From the NCBI GenBank assembly GCA_948567375.1, contig OX419760.1, positions 6,696,001 to 6,760,000 of the forward strand: a stretch of DNA of 64,000 bases, written 5' to 3'. This stretch comes from Lunularia cruciata. Lineage: Eukaryota; Streptophyta; Marchantiopsida; Lunulariales; Lunulariaceae. The notes under the pieces are model-generated. The model was not told the origin of the DNA and did no database searches. It saw only the letters and a list, made by a program, of their open reading frames with translations. The position numbers and the translations under genes were made by a program. The first letter of the stretch is position 1. Each line of letters begins with the position of its first letter. Of the stretch, positions 21,299 to 31,489 are shown piece by piece.

Positions 21299-24081
21299 CT
21301 TTGTGATTATTCTTGATCTATGAGTTACCAATGATAAGTCTTAGCAATATGTTAAGCAAAATGTGTGCTTGATTCTACGACAAAGTGAGAGTTAAATGAG
21401 AAAGCCATCATACAAAGGATAAAACTACATTAAAAACTTGTTCCAAGTTGAGATTGCAATAATTTGAAGACTCTCAAGTCAAAGTGGACTTTTTTGTTGC
21501 TTTGGTTGAATCTTCAATGGCTCAAAATCTAGAAAATAATGAACTAAGAAAGGCAAGAAATCAAACTCATGACACTATTCCAAGCCTAAAATTCCAAAGC
21601 ATCTTTAAGCTGAAGATATTGTTCAATAGAGAACTCAATAAGAGAGAGATAGTTACAAATAAAAGAATGATGATGAACTCCTTACCACTTGTTTATATAC
21701 TCATGAATTCTCAATATATAAAAATCATTTAATTTCCAGATTATCTGAAGTTAATCCAATAACTAATGACTTTAAATTTATTAAGAAATTTATTAAGTCA
21801 AACTCTAAGAGAATATCCAAATGTATAATAGTAATATCCAAAAACATATATCATTATTTAACTCAACAACTAGGTCAAGGATTTATTTGCCTTGCTTTAG
21901 AAAATATATACCAACAAAGCTTGTGTACCCAAGAGTTATAATGTATTTCTTAAAGCAAAATTCATAAAAAAAAAAAAAGGTTAAGACACTCAAATTGAAA
22001 TGAATGCTTCTTAATCTTGCAAGCTCTTACTAAATAGTACCACCTCTATCTTGACTATAACTAATCTAGAAAATATGATTAATTTAGAAGCTTAGTTGTA
22101 CTTTATAAGAATTATATTTTTTACTCACAATACCAAATTTGATACTACACTTGGAGCATATATGTACTTATGGGAGTTACAAAGCTACATTTAAAGTTTA
22201 GCAAGAGTCTTCTTAACTCGATCATGCCATTAGCAAGCAATTGGATTAAACTCTACTAAAACATAAGAATGATTGAGCTTGAAGTGCAAAATCTGAATTA
22301 AATCAAATTACTCATATTGGACTAAAACATACCAAGATTCAGATCATATAAATACTACATGAATTACATAACAAGCTTATCTCAAGTCTTAGTTTACTTG
22401 CTCATTTTAGGAGTAACAAATTGAGCAAAAATCCATTAGAATATAAGGAGAGGTATGATTTAAAGGTAAATTGTGCCTACATTAGATAGAGTAATATTGG
22501 TTTGGGATGAGCTTATTAATATTAAGTTTGTTTTATGCAATGTAATATTAAGATTATGAAACTAATTAAGAAATACTTGTGTTTTAGGGGATAAGGATAC
22601 AATCTAATGACTTCAAGTAGCCTAGAGGTTGACATCCTATAACTAGAAGAGATGCTTGTACAAGTGGAAGAGCTAGTATTAAGATGAGTAAGGAGTTAGA
22701 TATTTCTTCATATATTATATAAATACCTTGATCAAAATTATACTTCTTATCAAATCTACATTTATTTGCTAGATTTAGTAGTTGTTTATGATAAGAATAG
22801 TTATGTATGTAGTGCCTTTTACCTTTTATAATTTTTAGTTTGAATAATAAACTTTCAAACTAAAAATTGATGTTTTATCTAAAGGTTATAGATATATGAT
22901 TATCAACCTCTTATTAATTTTTTTAATAGCAAACCAGGTAATAAACAGGATACCTATATTCAATCAGAAAATTGAGCCAAAATTGGATAGCTAAAAACAA
23001 TTGCAGGGAGTACATATCTGTGGTATATTGCTTAAAATCCATTTATATAATAATAATTTGTGTTTTACAACTTAATAATGGCTAGCAAGTTTGAGGTTCT
23101 CATAAGAAATTATTAATATTAGATTATTTTCAAAATTTTAATTAAAAGATATAATAAGTTCAATGTATGCTATTTCTATAATCATAAAATCATATAAATC
23201 TGTTGAATATTTCACATATATCTTGATATAATTGCATCATCTTAATTATTCAAACCTCTGTTTTTTCTAGTGCTTTCATTATTTTGAATACATCTATTTC
23301 CTGAAAATAAATATATGAAATTTGATAAATCTTTTCCTTAAGAGATTCCAAGGAGCATAATATATACCAATTGAACAACACACTCAGAAATTTAGTTGAT
23401 TTTTAAATGAATATTTGAGCTTTAAAGTCAGAAATGGACTATTTGAACTTTAAAGTCAGATTTATGAATTAAAAATCAATTGAGAGCTTGATTTTTCTAA
23501 TAGATTTGAATTTGAGAAGCAACATAGGAAAGATAAATAATTCAAGTCTGTAAATCTAACTAAGACTATTATATTTAATGGCCATTTTCATTGAAACTTA
23601 TATCTTGCCACTTTTTTACATTCTTATTTTCTTGTAGTGATATTGGATATTGAGGATTGAGAGTAGAGTATCGAGATAATATAGTTCTTTCATAAGAATA
23701 TGGAAGAGCTGTTCAAAAACTCGTAGATAATATAAAGACAAGCATCTTGATAAATCATTGAGATTAAATTTCAATGTATCATGGGATAGGAGTGATTGTG
23801 CTTATTGACTTATTTGACTATTTTTACAATTCATTGCACACTTTCATCTCACAACAAAAAAGAAATAAAATGAATTCAATATATGAAATAACAATATGTA
23901 ATAGTTAGAAATCTTACAATAGCTATATCCAATTCTCATGGGCAAGGAATGATACTGCAGAAAGCGGCTTGTCAAAGGAACTTGACTCCATCAAACCTGA
24001 CTATTATGGTTGTCTACATCAAACCGGACTATAATGGTAATGCCATACCAGAACATACACATATAGATGCTAAAAGTAATT
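21299..24081. other. AT-rich DNA, right side of E's target, with one degraded LTR
   Basis: This is similar in composition to 7430-9690. The only recognisable item is a strongly degraded G-family LTR at about 21500-22080. No coding domain or RNA gene is seen in the remainder, including about 2 kb from 22081. Confidence 0.55.
21500..22080 (-). repeat. Strongly degraded G-family LTR
   Basis: Blocks such as GAACTCAATAAGAGAGAGATAGTT, GGTCAAGGATTTATTTGCC and CCCAAGAGTTATAATG occur in the order and spacing seen in the G-family LTRs (for example 46467-47158), but identity is low and the ends are lost. It is the oldest copy of this LTR in the window. Confidence 0.6.
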
Positions 24082-24504
24082 TTATTTGATATCTTTATTC
24101 CAGTTTAGCTCTTCAAACCCACGAGCATTGGCTGGGAGGTTTACTGGTGGGATCCATGGGCAAACAGCAAAATCCAGGATTTCCGCAATTATAGTCTCCA
24201 GCATAGATTGCAATCGATTTAGATTGCTGAAGTCATCATCAACTTTGTACATCGCGGAGTTCGATCTTCGGCAAAGATAAACAGTGTTGTCTTTGCGCAG
24301 TGTACGGACTTCGAGTTTTCTCAACGTGTAAGCTTCAACAAGAAGGCCCGATTCCCCCTTGTACCTACCAGCTTCAATCCATGGAGAGGACGTTGGTCGA
24401 AGGAAATCCAGGACTCTGCGGTTGCCCGTGGAAATATGTAGAGAGTCCCCGAAACCGGAAAAAGGAATCTCGCAGTATCGAGAGCTAAGGGTCTCGATGA
24501 GATT
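24082..24504 (-). other. Possible terminal exon of an unrecognised host gene
   Basis: This minus-strand frame stays open for about 140 codons and ends in TAA. A splice-acceptor-like TGACAG lies directly upstream of the open stretch. Residues include RVLDFLRPTSSPWIEAG, then AYTLRKLEVRTLRKDNTVYL and the end GFEELNWNKDIK. The composition is protein-like (mixed aliphatic, charged and aromatic residues) and the flanking DNA is not repetitive. I do not recognise a family. A second open stretch further upstream on the same strand (about 24860-24985, with AVDAVLQRIDDMVIQIRS) could be an earlier exon. It may also be a chance frame, as the opposite frame is open for a comparable distance. Confidence 0.3.
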
Positions 24505-25125
24505 CTGTCATGGAGGACCGACGAGTGAGCCCCGCTTCCTGCACTTTTAGTGAGACTCGAAGTAGCCTTTAATGTTCGGTAGCAGTCTTGTTTGGCTCAA
24601 ATGAAGACGGTTCATGCTCAACGGAACGCCGAAGCCAAAAATCTCTGGGCAACGTAAATGTAGACAGTAAACCTATCTTTCCAGGATAGTTAAATTTTTT
24701 GAAGCCAGTGACCAGTTCACTATTGTCCCACACTAGTGTTGTCCAAAGTCAACCGCTGTGGAGAAATGAGATTCCATTTTCTGATATGCAATATGGAACA
24801 TGAACACGGTAGCAGAAAGAAAACTGAAGTGTAGTTTGGGAACCCGTACGCAGAGCTACTTGGAACTGCAGTTCTGTATGAATTTCTTTCTAAGCCGGCG
24901 CTGCCGTGGTGATCGTATCTGAATAACCATGTCATCAATTCTCTGGAGTACAGCATCCACGGCATAGATTACCGAAGTTGGTCATGGAACAGAGCGTGAA
25001 AAGGAATTGCTCTGATAGGAACTTTCTTGATCATATGTAGTTCCTATATATCTCTCGACCGTTAAGTCTCTCGAAGGTCTTCCTAATGTTAAGTCGAGTG
25101 GTGAGATCTGTGTTAAAAATAGAAT

Positions 25126-25136
25126 TTTATAATAAG
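25126..25136 (+). promoter_or_regulatory. TATA-like element upstream of the tRNA gene
   Basis: TTTATAATAAG lies about 30 bases before the mature tRNA start. A CAA trinucleotide sits at 25160-25162. Both are typical upstream features of plant tRNA genes. Confidence 0.6.
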
Positions 25137-25161
25137 AAGAAAGTGCGCTCGAGGGTCATCA

Positions 25162-25233
25162 ATCAGAGTGGCGCAGCGGAAGCGTGGTGGGCCCATAACC
25201 CACAGGTCCGAGGATCGAAACCTCGCTCTGATA
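25162..25233 (+). tRNA. Initiator tRNA-Met (CAT)
   Basis: This 72-nt sequence folds into a full cloverleaf. The acceptor stem is ATCAGAG/CTCTGAT with discriminator A. The anticodon stem GTGGG/CCCAC carries the three G:C pairs typical of initiators, and the loop is CCCATAA. The T loop is ATCGAAA, which is initiator-specific. Internal promoter boxes A (TGGCGCAGCGG) and B (GGATCGAAACC) are intact, and there is no intron. Compared with the usual plant initiator, the second T-stem pair is swapped: the stem reads CGAGG/CCTCG rather than CCAGG/CCTGG. Pairing is therefore preserved. It lies in a non-repetitive stretch and is probably a working gene. Confidence 0.95.
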
Positions 25234-25253
25234 TCAGAGATCAAGCTTCGCCG

Positions 25254-25257
25254 TTTT
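25254..25257 (+). terminator. RNA polymerase III terminator of the tRNA gene
   Basis: A TTTT run begins about 20 bases after the tRNA 3' end, a normal distance for polymerase III termination. Confidence 0.65.
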
Positions 25258-25566
25258 ACTCATCTCTCGGTTCTCCCGTAGGTTGCCCAAACTCGGCTTT
25301 TCTGTCAATCGATGAGGTATGGATTTCCGCTCGAACTGGAAGAGTGTAAAAGGGAATGATGAGTTCAGTCAAAGCATACTCTACATATGCATTATTGCTT
25401 GCTCACTTGCTTTAGGTTAGAGCAACCTATTCTATCTCAAAGGCTCCCGCTATTGGGACGAAAATGCGAAGGATCCGTAGCTCCTTTGCAATGGAGGCAA
25501 GAGTGTTCTTATCTGGAGGATAATTATGGACGTAATCCAATTTGTGTAGCGGAACGGACACCACCC

Positions 25567-25608
25567 AAGAAACCAAAGATTTGCACTTTTGTGAAGCTTT
25601 GGTTTCTT
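25567..25608. repeat. Perfect 12-bp inverted repeat (hairpin)
   Basis: AAGAAACCAAAG (25567-25578) is the exact reverse complement of CTTTGGTTTCTT (25597-25608), with an 18-base loop. No flanking target duplication or T-run was seen, so its role is unknown. Confidence 0.6.
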
Positions 25609-27395
25609 AAGCGGCATCGATTCCACTTCCCAATAGCAGAGCACTTCACCTCGTTTTGACCAGCTCTAATTCTGCTAGTATAACATGTTGTGTCCGAAGC
25701 TCAGTTGTTGAAAGGGTTGGGAGACAAATGTGGACAAGGCAATGAGATTTGGAGCCTGTGCTTTACTGTAGATCATAGTATCGATTCACAGTGATTAATG
25801 AAGGTCGATTCTGGTAGTGCAGGAGATGGACAGCTGATGATAGATTATACACGAAGTCTGCTATATGAAGAGGGGACAAACAATGGAAGGGCGGTCTAGG
25901 TCAGAAATTTTGAGAAGAAAATATCAAAGGAGTTACAAAAGCTGAATTCGTATACTTGACTCAAGCTTAAGCTCTTCACAACAGAGTAGCATGTACATAA
26001 CCAAAGTGTGTGGTCACAACCACTTACAGCAATCAGGTTTCGCGTTGATACAATGTACTTTACAGTAAGTAAAGACCAGAAGAATAGGGCCATGAGTATT
26101 GATCACTTCCCTTGCGCAGCCTTCTCCCCCCTGAGTTCAGCAGTCGATGTCACCCTTGACCTGTAGATCTGAATCTTTGACTGGTGAATGTGTTTGTGAG
26201 AGGCTATCCGGGTTTCTGAAGTATATACGACGTAATTGTATAGCGAGCGATCCCATTAGCCGAAATCATCCCGTTCCAGACCCTGAATCAGATCGTTCCA
26301 CCTGCCCCAATCCAAGGTTCTAGCCGTTCACTCTGCTCAGCACCTCGACCCTTTCCGAGTATATTCTCAACCCATGCGCGGGGTCTTCTTCCATGGCCAC
26401 GCAACTGAGTAAATATCTTTCCCCGCTCATTCCGTACTATGAGCTGGCCAATTATCAGTGGATAACAATCAGTGAAGACGAGTCACAAACGGAGAAACAA
26501 TGTAACAGAATACTCGCGATGAAGCCAGTTACGATGAGCTTCACACAACGAGTTACCAAATTGTGTTGGTAAATAAACTATGTTAATCTTTGAATTGCTG
26601 GCACTGAATTGCACTTAGACTGCACATTTGCTTCAGAAAGGCCATCCCTAGTCGGATACGCGAGTTTGGGTGATAGCCAGCAGAAGTAACTGATTTGAAC
26701 TCGAATATAGGTATATGAAACAGAGATGATCAACTTTGTTGCTCTCCAATCAGCCCAAACCTTTCAAAGCGGTCCAGAATTCGAGCAGAGCTTATTAACG
26801 AGACTTCTGTCTCTGGTTATGACATACTTAGAACCTATCTGAGTTTACCATTATCTACATTCTTCTTTGACTCTGGATTTGGTACGTGTCTTTCATAAGT
26901 CAATGTTTTGCACTCCTTTTAATCTCAAAGTCTCTTCATAGATGAGCAATAAGAGCTACCCATCACGTTTAGGACACTCCCTCCCCATTTACCATATATA
27001 CCATCGGAGGATCTATTCGATTCAGTTCAGCAGTAATAGATTACTTTGTCCTTTCCCCGTGTTTTGCTTTGGGACCGTTGGTCAGCATCGGGATGTAGCC
27101 TTTTTCATTGAGCTTCGTGCTCATTTTCCCCTTTGCAATTCTTGGTGACTTGCGTTCTTCGGGGTGTACTACTTGGTCTCTTTTCTTTCTCTGTTTAGAT
27201 ATGTATCGACCGCGAGTATGAATTCTCGGCTCTCGCTAATATCTTATCTCAGACACGCAAGCTATAAAAGCTGTTTGAGCATGAAATTGTGAGAATACAA
27301 TATGTTCCTGTGGTGACAAACTCTGAAACTATTTTATTCGATGTCAAGATGAGATTAAGTGTTTAGCGTGGAAGTCCACCGGAAGAATACCAGAT

Positions 27396-27725
27396 CTAGC
27401 TATCTTTTCGATTGTGTCCTCTGCTATCGTAGAAGATAGCTTCACCATCATGGTCTAGATCATGGATTATCTCCACATCGTCCTGGTGTAATATCCTACC
27501 AACCATCGGAAAATGCGTTCGAAAGATGAAGAGGTCTTCTAATAAAGTATTCCTGGCAAAGCTCGGGATAAGACATCTACCTGTGAGTTGTCTGATCTGT
27601 CTCACTATGAGTGAGTCGTTGTAACCAACACCCACATATCGAACTTTAAGTACTTCTGGCCAACTTGTAGCAATGCTAATCACGGAGCAGCCATCTGCCT
27701 CTAGAATTCCCCGATGTGTCCAGCT
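27396..27725 (-). other. Possible exon of an unrecognised host gene
   Basis: This minus-strand frame is open for about 110 codons and ends in TAG. A CCCCCAG acceptor-like site lies just upstream. Residues include SIATSWPEVLKVRYVGVGYN and ILHQDDVEIIHDLDHDGEAI. The first part faintly recalls a leucine-rich repeat of the F-box type (IATSWPEVLKVRYVG), but one repeat is not enough to assign it. Chance remains possible. Confidence 0.25.
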
Positions 27726-28582
27726 CTGGGGGAGTGGGTGCTAACTAACGGTAATCGGGAAAGGGGTCTTCGTACTGTGGCTAACTGGGCTAATAGTTGA
27801 ATCCAACTGTTATATCCTATTGGATTTTCCAACTCTGATAATCCAAATAATTGTGAATCTCTAGTACTAGATGGTCTTTAATCTATCCTGACATAGCACA
27901 CATTTGTACTTTGAAATTTAATACTTCTCTAGAGTCCAGTGCTACAGTAGATTCTGGAATCTTGAAATATCTAGTATCTAGTGTGTAAACTTGTCAAGTT
28001 TCCATACACTTCAAGTAGGTGTGTCTCTCGGCATGGCATTTCTATTCTGAGCAAATTGAGGACACCCTTTGGCAATATACTTGTTTAAGACGATACTCTA
28101 TGAGCTGTATAGATTACTATAAAGTATATAATATACAAAATTCTTGGTATCTGTCCTATGGATTGAGAGGTCTGCCCAAGTTTGAAGAGTCAAGCCGGAC
28201 TGAGTCTCCTGTATATGAACGAACCTCACAACTGACTGCCCAGATCGACGATTTAAAGAAGGCCTTTGCTCTGTTCAGAACTAAGTAATTACGGAACTCT
28301 CAACATCTCGCATTGCAGCGTCCGCATTGGTGTATCGATTCCAACATCTTGTGGTTTTACCCAGTTCTTCTCAAGGCAAATCATTACAGGTAATATTCGT
28401 TCTTCATTCCTCTGTTTCGCGATATTCTGTGAAGAAATTTTATCCCATGGAGACTTCATTTGTTGATTTCCTGAACTGTATTTCCAGCTGCAGCGTTTAC
28501 TTTAGTAGATTCTGAATTTCTAGGTGTAATATACCACCGGTCTAGTCCACTGTGTGGATATATCTTGCAACTCTCTATAATC

Positions 28583-28590
28583 TATATAAG
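28583..28590 (+). promoter_or_regulatory. TATA box for the secreted-protein gene
   Basis: TATATAAG is a strong plant TATA consensus about 195 bases upstream of the chosen start codon. It would place transcription start near 28615 and give a 5' leader of about 170 bases. Confidence 0.55.
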
Positions 28591-28783
28591 ATATTCTTAT
28601 CATGTACAGACTTAGTGTGTATGCCAGATGACGATGATCATCATTTCTTGTTGAAATCTGTCCCAAGACTTTTACTCTTGTTGCTTTTGTGGATTCAGGA
28701 ATTACATCTAAAGTTCAAGAAGTCCGGAGAATTTTGTTCTCGGTGCAGCGCGTTGAGTCAGCCTCCAGAAATTGTTCAAAAAC

Positions 28784-29338
28784 ATGAAGAAGTATACGAC
28801 TATTCTTGCATTCTTTCTGGTGTTTCAGGCTGTCAGTTCGTCGGTACTTGCAGCTGACATCATTGGCTATCCAAGCAGCGACGATTTTTGTGTGGGCCCA
28901 GGATTCGTGTGCTTAAACATTACGGCTGATGTATGTTGTGAGTGGATTACTAATTTAGGAATCAATTATGTTCGATGGACTGGTATTGGGACGACCAATT
29001 TAGGCCAGGAGTACAACGGAGGAAAATGTTCGAATAGAATCGGTTTTGGTTGTGGTCTTAACAATAGGTGTTTGAGGGGAACCGGTGCCACAGGTGCCAA
29101 TTGGAAGAAAGGCTGCACGGTTGATTCAGCAGCCGAATCATCTGAATGCACTTCCAGGAAGACTCCTGACGCTGTGTCATTCTCTGATTCTGCTTCCAAA
29201 ATTACCTACACTTTGACGACCCCAGATGTGGTGACTGTTTTCAGCCAGCTTCATGCTCTAGCAACAGATAGCCAGAAGGTCACATTTCTGAAGCGCCGTG
29301 GAGCATCTGAGACTAATATAGAAGGAAACGAGGCATAA
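28784..29338 (+). CDS. Small secreted cysteine-rich protein, family not recognised
   Basis: This is an intact 184-codon frame. The first ATG is chosen because it gives a clean signal peptide: MKKYTT, a hydrophobic core ILAFFLVFQAV, then SSSVLAA as a likely cleavage site around residue 22-24. The mature part starts DIIGYPSSDDFC. It holds nine cysteines in about the first 105 mature residues: C-x5-C, a CC pair, then C, C, C, C and C at wider spacing. It is glycine- and asparagine-rich around GKCSNRIGFGCGLNNRC. The last 50 residues lack cysteine. No membrane anchor, GPI signal or known domain is visible. It would be exported to the apoplast or vacuole and stabilised by disulfides. A defence role is possible but not shown. 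A TATA box at 28583 and the absence of stops favour a real single-exon gene. An intron extending the C-terminus cannot be excluded. Confidence 0.7.
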   Translation: MKKYTTILAFFLVFQAVSSSVLAADIIGYPSSDDFCVGPGFVCLNITADVCCEWITNLGINYVRWTGIGTTNLGQEYNGGKCSNRIGFGCGLNNRCLRGTGATGANWKKGCTVDSAAESSECTSRKTPDAVSFSDSASKITYTLTTPDVVTVFSQLHALATDSQKVTFLKRRGASETNIEGNEA

Positions 29339-30921
29339 GTATATTACAAGTGAAACACATTTACAGTAGAGCATGTAGCTGGCGAACAATCTTAATCAAC
29401 AACAGGACATCTAGGAAATATATAATGTAGATTATTCTGGGACGCTGAAGACACACGGCCTTTCTTAGAGTGATCTGTTTCGGCTCGCAAAATCTACTTA
29501 AGCGAAATTAGGGCCCAATAGAATTGAATAATGGCCAAGGTTTTCCAATTTTTCTACGTTAGTCCCTTGGATATCTGCTCTTTGCTTCAATAATGTGACG
29601 TTACAGTACAATTTGTTTCAGTTTTGCTGAACTGGGCTGAATAGATTTGAGTTTCGGAATTTTGAGGATGAATAGGGTTTTCATTTCGGAATTTACAGAC
29701 GTTTACGGATGTGGGCCATGATCCATAATAGTTTTTCGGGACCCGTTAATAAATCCTGTTCTATATATGAACAATTCGTCAAATAATACCTTATGCCCGG
29801 ACCCCTGAAGAAAGCCGGTTCTATCTGTGTACAGTCCGATAGCCGGTCCTATTTGTGAACAGACGGTCTAGATGGGTTACGGGCACGCATTTATGGGTAG
29901 TATTAGAAAGGGGAAGAGCGAAGAGGAACACGGGGTTTAAATCTTGGTGAATTCAATTAAGACTCTTGAAGTAAAGTTCGGGTTATAAACTAGATTCTTG
30001 AAGGTAGATGTGTCACCATGTCACGAACTAAAGTCAGATTCTTTTCGAAGACCAAAGTCATTAAAATTTGATTTAGCGGGATAGAAAGAGGTAGCCAAAA
30101 AGAGGGAGTCAACTCTCGTGCAGAAGCAAAGCCCGGGGCACTCCGAATATACTTGTAATTCAAAGGGCAAATCCGACTTGAGTCATTGGGTGCAAATTGT
30201 CAATGATTTTTGGCGCAAGGAGCAAAGAGTTGTGAGTGCAGATTGAATGTTGTGAGCAAAGTTCCAGGGCTGCCTTGGAGAATTAGGTTGTACTTCTATT
30301 TGGAAAATTTATTAGAAATTTATTTATTTGGAAGCACAATTTGAAATTGAAGTTGAAGGGATTACAATAGCACACCCATTGAGATGGTAAATTTGGACCC
30401 TCTTCCTAATTCTGACATAGTAGAGGTTGATACTGAGAACTGATACTTCAGTATATATACAATATTGAGAACTGATACTTCAGTTCTCAATATTGAGTTT
30501 ACTGGTTCAAAGTCCGCTCCCACATGTAGGTTTGGATTCAATAACTCTTGAAAATGGTTAGTTCTGCTGCTGCTGTGCCTTCTACTACTACGAGTGATGG
30601 TAAAGCAAAACCTAATAATCTTAGACAAAAAGGTGAGAAAGATAGATTCAGAATGATTTCATATTATTACGGTCAAATCGTTGATTATGTAGAGGATCCA
30701 AAGTATTTTAATTAAATCCATGGTGACTGCAGTAAGAAACCCATTGACAAGAATACTTCTTTTAGTTCCATGGCCACCTTCTTTGTGAAATTTGGTATTG
30801 AGTTTCCAATGTCTAGAAAGGGGGGAAATTGAAAAAGAAATAGCCTTGTTTTTTGAAGTCCTACAAATAAGTTTGACATTGGAAAAACAAATCTACCGCT
30901 GAGTCCCCTAATAAGGACATC
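29339..30921. other. Spacer after the secreted-protein gene
   Basis: No complete gene is seen. Three loose repeats of a CCGGTTCTAT...GAACAG type lie at about 29755-29862. A perfect 16-bp hairpin lies at 30460-30495. A plus-strand start at about 30551 opens a frame of about 54 codons (VSSAAAVPSTTTSDGKAKPN, then EKDRFRMISYYYGQIVDYVE). Similar-looking residues continue past its stop, so this could be the 5' end of a decayed mobile-element gene. I could not assign it. Confidence 0.45.
30460..30495. repeat. Perfect 16-bp inverted repeat with 4-base loop
   Basis: CAATATTGAGAACTGA (30460-30475) and its exact reverse complement (30480-30495) surround the loop TACT. A direct copy of TGAGAACTGATACTTCAG also lies just upstream at about 30434-30452, next to a TATATATA run. 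It could form a strong hairpin in RNA or a cruciform in DNA. Confidence 0.7.
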
Positions 30922-31489
30922 TATGAGCCGCCCTGTCTCTCACTCAAGATGAATCTATGATGGCTATTATGGTAGCGGATCATGGACTAAGAAGGCAAAG
31001 AACCCCAACTCCCTCATACTCATCCAAGGCTAACACTCCAAGACTCAAGACATTGCTCACTAAAGAACTCAATGAGAGAGAGATAGTTGCAAATGAAAGG
31101 ATGATGAGTACCTCCTCACCCCTAGTTTATATACTTGTGAAATAGTTGCACACCAAAGTTATTAATTACTAGAGTAACTCAAGTCACTAGGCTAAAAGTC
31201 AAAAAAATAAAAAAGCTAAAGGAATATCCATACTCATGGGAATATTCTCCTAAGCTTGTGATCTTATCTTGACCCAACCACTAAGTCAAGGATTCCTTCA
31301 CATGGGCTATCCTTGAACTATAGAAGAATCCAAAATAAAAATGCTTGTAGGTCCAAGAGTTCTCAACTCTTTCCTCAAAGCCAAACACCTAGGAATAATA
31401 CCAAGTGAACACACTAGAATCTAAAATAATGGTGCTCATCTTTTCCACTTCCTCTAAAGTAAGGTCCACTCTATCTTAGCTATGACTAA
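30922..31489 (-). repeat. Partial G-family LTR, cut by an M-family LTR
   Basis: From TATGAGCCG at 30922 the sequence follows the G-family LTR (sense strand minus, TGTAACACCC...GGCTCACA) until CTATGACTAA at 31489. There TGTCATGCC of the M-family LTR begins. The remaining 5' part of this LTR is missing. Confidence 0.8.

Larger units (their letters stand above)
25258..28582. other. Low-copy spacer between the tRNA gene and the secreted-protein gene
   Basis: The base composition is more balanced than in the flanking transposon regions, and no LTR or transposon motifs were found. It holds a perfect hairpin at 25567-25608 and a few open frames with splice-like borders. The best of these are 27396-27725 on the minus strand, about 26300-26450 on the minus strand (with VRNERGKIFTQLRGHGRRPR), and a plus-strand stretch near 28150-28288 (with YERTSQLTAQIDDLKKAFAL). 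None could be assigned to a family. Confidence 0.4.

Noticed and set aside
25162-25233. An organellar DNA insertion carrying the tRNA
   Set aside because: The tRNA has nuclear initiator features (ATCGAAA T loop, internal polymerase III boxes, T-run) and the flanks show no plastid or mitochondrial genes.
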